Shown here: piece by piece, positions 62,282 through 64,000 of the stretch
Layout: each line of letters opens with the position of its first letter
Position numbering within the stretch: position 1 is the stretch's first letter
Assembly (NCBI GenBank): GCA_013177855.1
Contig: JABLYA010000001.1
Span: 186,001 to 250,000 of the forward strand
Reading direction: 5' to 3'
Source of the DNA: Ignavibacteria bacterium
GTDB taxonomy: Bacteria; Bacteroidota; Ignavibacteria; Ch128b
Length of the DNA stretch: 64,000 nucleotides
The notes under the pieces: model-generated
The model's database searches: none
What the model saw: the letters and a program-made list of their open reading frames with translations, nothing else
What the model was told of the DNA's origin: nothing
Made by a program: the position numbers and the translations under genes

Positions 62282-62468
62282 ACATAAGCGTTTTGACTAC
62301 ATTCCAAGATATTATGAGCCCGAAAAAGATAAATCTCAAAAATTAAAAGATCGTATTGAGATAGCAAGAAAGTCTTATCTTTATAAAAAGAAGAATAATC
62401 GTCTAATTATTTATTTTTTAATAATAATTCTAATTATTTATCTAGCAATTAAGTTTGGTTTGTTATAA
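62262..62468 (+). CDS. Small C-terminally membrane-anchored protein
   Basis: 68 residues (or 66 from the second ATG). The basic/aromatic front HKRFDYIPRYYEPEKD resembles small uncharacterised proteins in Bacteroidota. A Lys-rich middle is followed by one transmembrane helix (LIIYFLIIILIIYLAIKFGLL) at the very C-terminus, so most of the chain should face the cytoplasm. It overlaps the lipid kinase gene by 20 nt. No function is known to me. Confidence 0.65.
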   Translation: MLMKRPEHKRFDYIPRYYEPEKDKSQKLKDRIEIARKSYLYKKKNNRLIIYFLIIILIIYLAIKFGLL

Positions 62469-62527
62469 AAAAAGAGTAAAATTAGTTTACATAATAGATA
62501 TTATTTGACATTTATATTTTCAAATTA

Positions 62528-64000
62528 TTAAATAAAAATGTCCTTTGTAATCTCTTGTTCGTGAGTACTAAGAAATACAAGTAAGTTTTCTACTTTTATT
62601 ATTCCCAATAATTTATTACCTGTCAAACTGACAACCGGCAATTCATCCAATTTGTTTTCAATCATTAAAATGAACGCATCATAAAGAGTTTTATCAACCG
62701 TAATCTTAAACTTCACTTCTTTAAAGATATCTTTAGCTAATAAAATATTACTTAATAATTTATCCTCTCTGATTGCTATACGAATATCTTTCTCATTAAT
62801 TTTGCCTTTCAAGCTATTATGATCAGAAACAACATAAATTTGATCAGCATCAGTCTCTAAAAATTTTTCAATTACCTTATTTATTTTTTCAGTCTCAACT
62901 ATTGTAATTGGATCTTCCAGCTTAATATTGCTTAAAGTGTAATTCATTAAAATATTTAAAGATTTAGATTTATCAATTTTAATTCCTTGTGATTTTAAAT
63001 GGTAAATATTAATCGAAGTTTTATAATAAATCTGCACCAAAATATTACTTGTTATAACTGCTAGCATCAAGGGTAAAATCATTGTATAATCACGAGAAAT
63101 TTCAAAAATCAAAAGCATTGCTGTAATTGGTATAGAATGTATTCCTGCAAGAAAAGCCCCCATAGATGACAGTACAACCGCTGAATATGCAGACTGAATT
63201 TCAAGTATTGGATTAATTATATGAAAAATAAAAGAACCCATAAAAGCCCCTAAAAATAAAGCTGGCGCAAATAGACCACCAAATGCTCCAGAATTATAAA
63301 TAATTCCTATGAAAATGAATTTTAATAAAAATACAATAATTAAGTAAATAGCTGTAAATTGAGAAATAAACAATTTATTGATCGAATTATATCCAATTCC
63401 AAAAATCTCTGGAAAATACAGTGAAGTAAATCCAAAAATTAATCCAATTATTCCCATTATTAAATACTTTTGATTTGAGAATCTTAGGAATAATCTGTTG
63501 AAAAGCACTTTCAAAACTTCTTGGTATTTTAAAAAAACAATTGAGAATAATCCACTTATAATTCCAATTAATATAAAAATATATAAAGAAGCATAATTTG
63601 CAAATTTTATAGCGGGAATTATTAATATCGGAAGATCTCCAAGAAAAGCTCTCGTTATTGCAGTTGAACTCACCGATGCAACAATGATCACAGACAAATA
63701 TGTTGTATAAATGTCATTTAGTAAAATCAATTCAATACTGAAAAAGACACCTGCTAAAGGTGCATTGAATATTGAAGAAATCGCAGCCGATGCTCCAGCA
63801 ACTGTAAAAATTTTTACTTTTTCATCGTGTATTTTTATTAATCTAGCTAAATTACTGGAAATGCCACTTCCAATTTGTGCTGCAGGTCCTTCCGGTCCTA
63901 AGGTCAATCCAGTAGATAAACTTAGACCAGAACCTAAAAAATTTATTAAAGTATCTTTGAGTTTTATATTCCCCTTTTGATATAATATAGAAACAATAAT
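62528..64000 (-). CDS. ClC-type chloride channel/antiporter with CBS pair (N-terminal part outside window)
   Basis: The frame is open to the right edge, so the true start is beyond the window; about 490 residues are visible. The selectivity motifs are FLGSGLSLSTGLTLGPEGP (gating Glu of the GxEGP motif present, so exchange of H+ for Cl- is likely) and GAFGGLFAPALFLGAFMGS. About ten membrane helices are visible, followed by two CBS domains (~340-485) with MNYTLSNIKLEDPITIVE and DELPVVSLTGNKLLGIIKVENL. An ATG-like start at 63907 is internal, since GSGLSL precedes it in frame. Confidence 0.9.
   Translation of the reverse strand: MIVSILYQKGNIKLKDTLINFLGSGLSLSTGLTLGPEGPAAQIGSGISSNLARLIKIHDEKVKIFTVAGASAAISSIFNAPLAGVFFSIELILLNDIYTTYLSVIIVASVSSTAITRAFLGDLPILIIPAIKFANYASLYIFILIGIISGLFSIVFLKYQEVLKVLFNRLFLRFSNQKYLIMGIIGLIFGFTSLYFPEIFGIGYNSINKLFISQFTAIYLIIVFLLKFIFIGIIYNSGAFGGLFAPALFLGAFMGSFIFHIINPILEIQSAYSAVVLSSMGAFLAGIHSIPITAMLLIFEISRDYTMILPLMLAVITSNILVQIYYKTSINIYHLKSQGIKIDKSKSLNILMNYTLSNIKLEDPITIVETEKINKVIEKFLETDADQIYVVSDHNSLKGKINEKDIRIAIREDKLLSNILLAKDIFKEVKFKITVDKTLYDAFILMIENKLDELPVVSLTGNKLLGIIKVENLLVFLSTHEQEITKDIFI

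Noticed and set aside
1-64000. CRISPR array, insertion sequence, prophage or integron
   Set aside because: No direct-repeat arrays, transposase, integrase or phage genes were found in any frame; the neighbours are core metabolic and envelope genes.

Overview
The window is an AT-rich, densely packed bacterial chromosome segment. It holds about 61 protein genes, one tRNA gene and one newly recognised leader-peptide gene. Three large secreted proteins end in a type IX secretion (T9SS) sorting domain with the NYPNPFN motif. Together with TonB-linked and carboxypeptidase-regulatory-type outer-membrane proteins, GldE- and CdaA-type genes and the overall gene style, this suggests a member of the Ignavibacteria or a close relative in the Bacteroidota/Chlorobi group. 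That assignment is inferred from gene content; no rRNA is present. I see no insertion sequences, prophage genes or CRISPR arrays, so this looks like ordinary core chromosome.

Layout. 1-1.5 kb: tail of a T9SS-exported beta-helix protein. 1.6-5.7 kb: aromatic amino acid block, with aroF, a chorismate synthase-chorismate mutase fusion and tyrA on the minus strand, and pheA divergent. 5.7-15 kb: secreted CotH-type protein, ATP-grasp/esterase pair, fluoride channel with a DUF190 partner, S9 peptidase, IMPDH-like enzyme. 15-26 kb: TonB-type outer-membrane protein, cytidylate-kinase-like protein, purine permease, and an M24 peptidase-MFS-RqcH-GNAT operon. 26-41 kb: a long co-oriented run from a PASTA protein through rpe, nagA, folP, cdaA, parAB, a GH18 protein, ssb, a GldE-like protein, an MCE protein and ggt to acpS. 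41-55 kb: GH5-like protein, nuclease/phosphatase, SDR, exbB-exbD-exbD, then yqeY-cvpA-mutS2-biotin carboxylase-biotin carrier and on to nadB. 55-64 kb: ppx/gppA, small membrane proteins, HAD, MerR regulator, tRNA-Pro, purF, pgsA, ftsY, a lipid kinase and a truncated ClC transporter.

The most striking item is the 5' leader of the aroF operon. On the minus strand a 23-codon reading frame contains 10 aromatic codons (6 Phe, 4 Tyr), most in an alternating Phe/Tyr run. It is followed at once by three RNA segments that can form mutually exclusive 1:2, 2:3 (14 bp) and 3:4 (terminator with U6) hairpins. This is the architecture of classical ribosome-mediated transcription attenuation. It controls an operon that encodes DAHP synthase, a chorismate synthase whose C-terminal tail is a complete AroQ chorismate mutase (all seven E. 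coli active-site residues align), and prephenate dehydrogenase. Neither TyrA, PheA nor the DAHP synthase here carries its own mutase domain, so the AroC tail is the only chorismate mutase in the cluster.

Other points worth a second look are a perfect terminator-like hairpin inside the start of folP, an IMPDH-like enzyme without CBS domains or the Arg-Tyr flap, a tRNA-Pro placed inside a protein operon, and a degenerate parS-like site inside parB.
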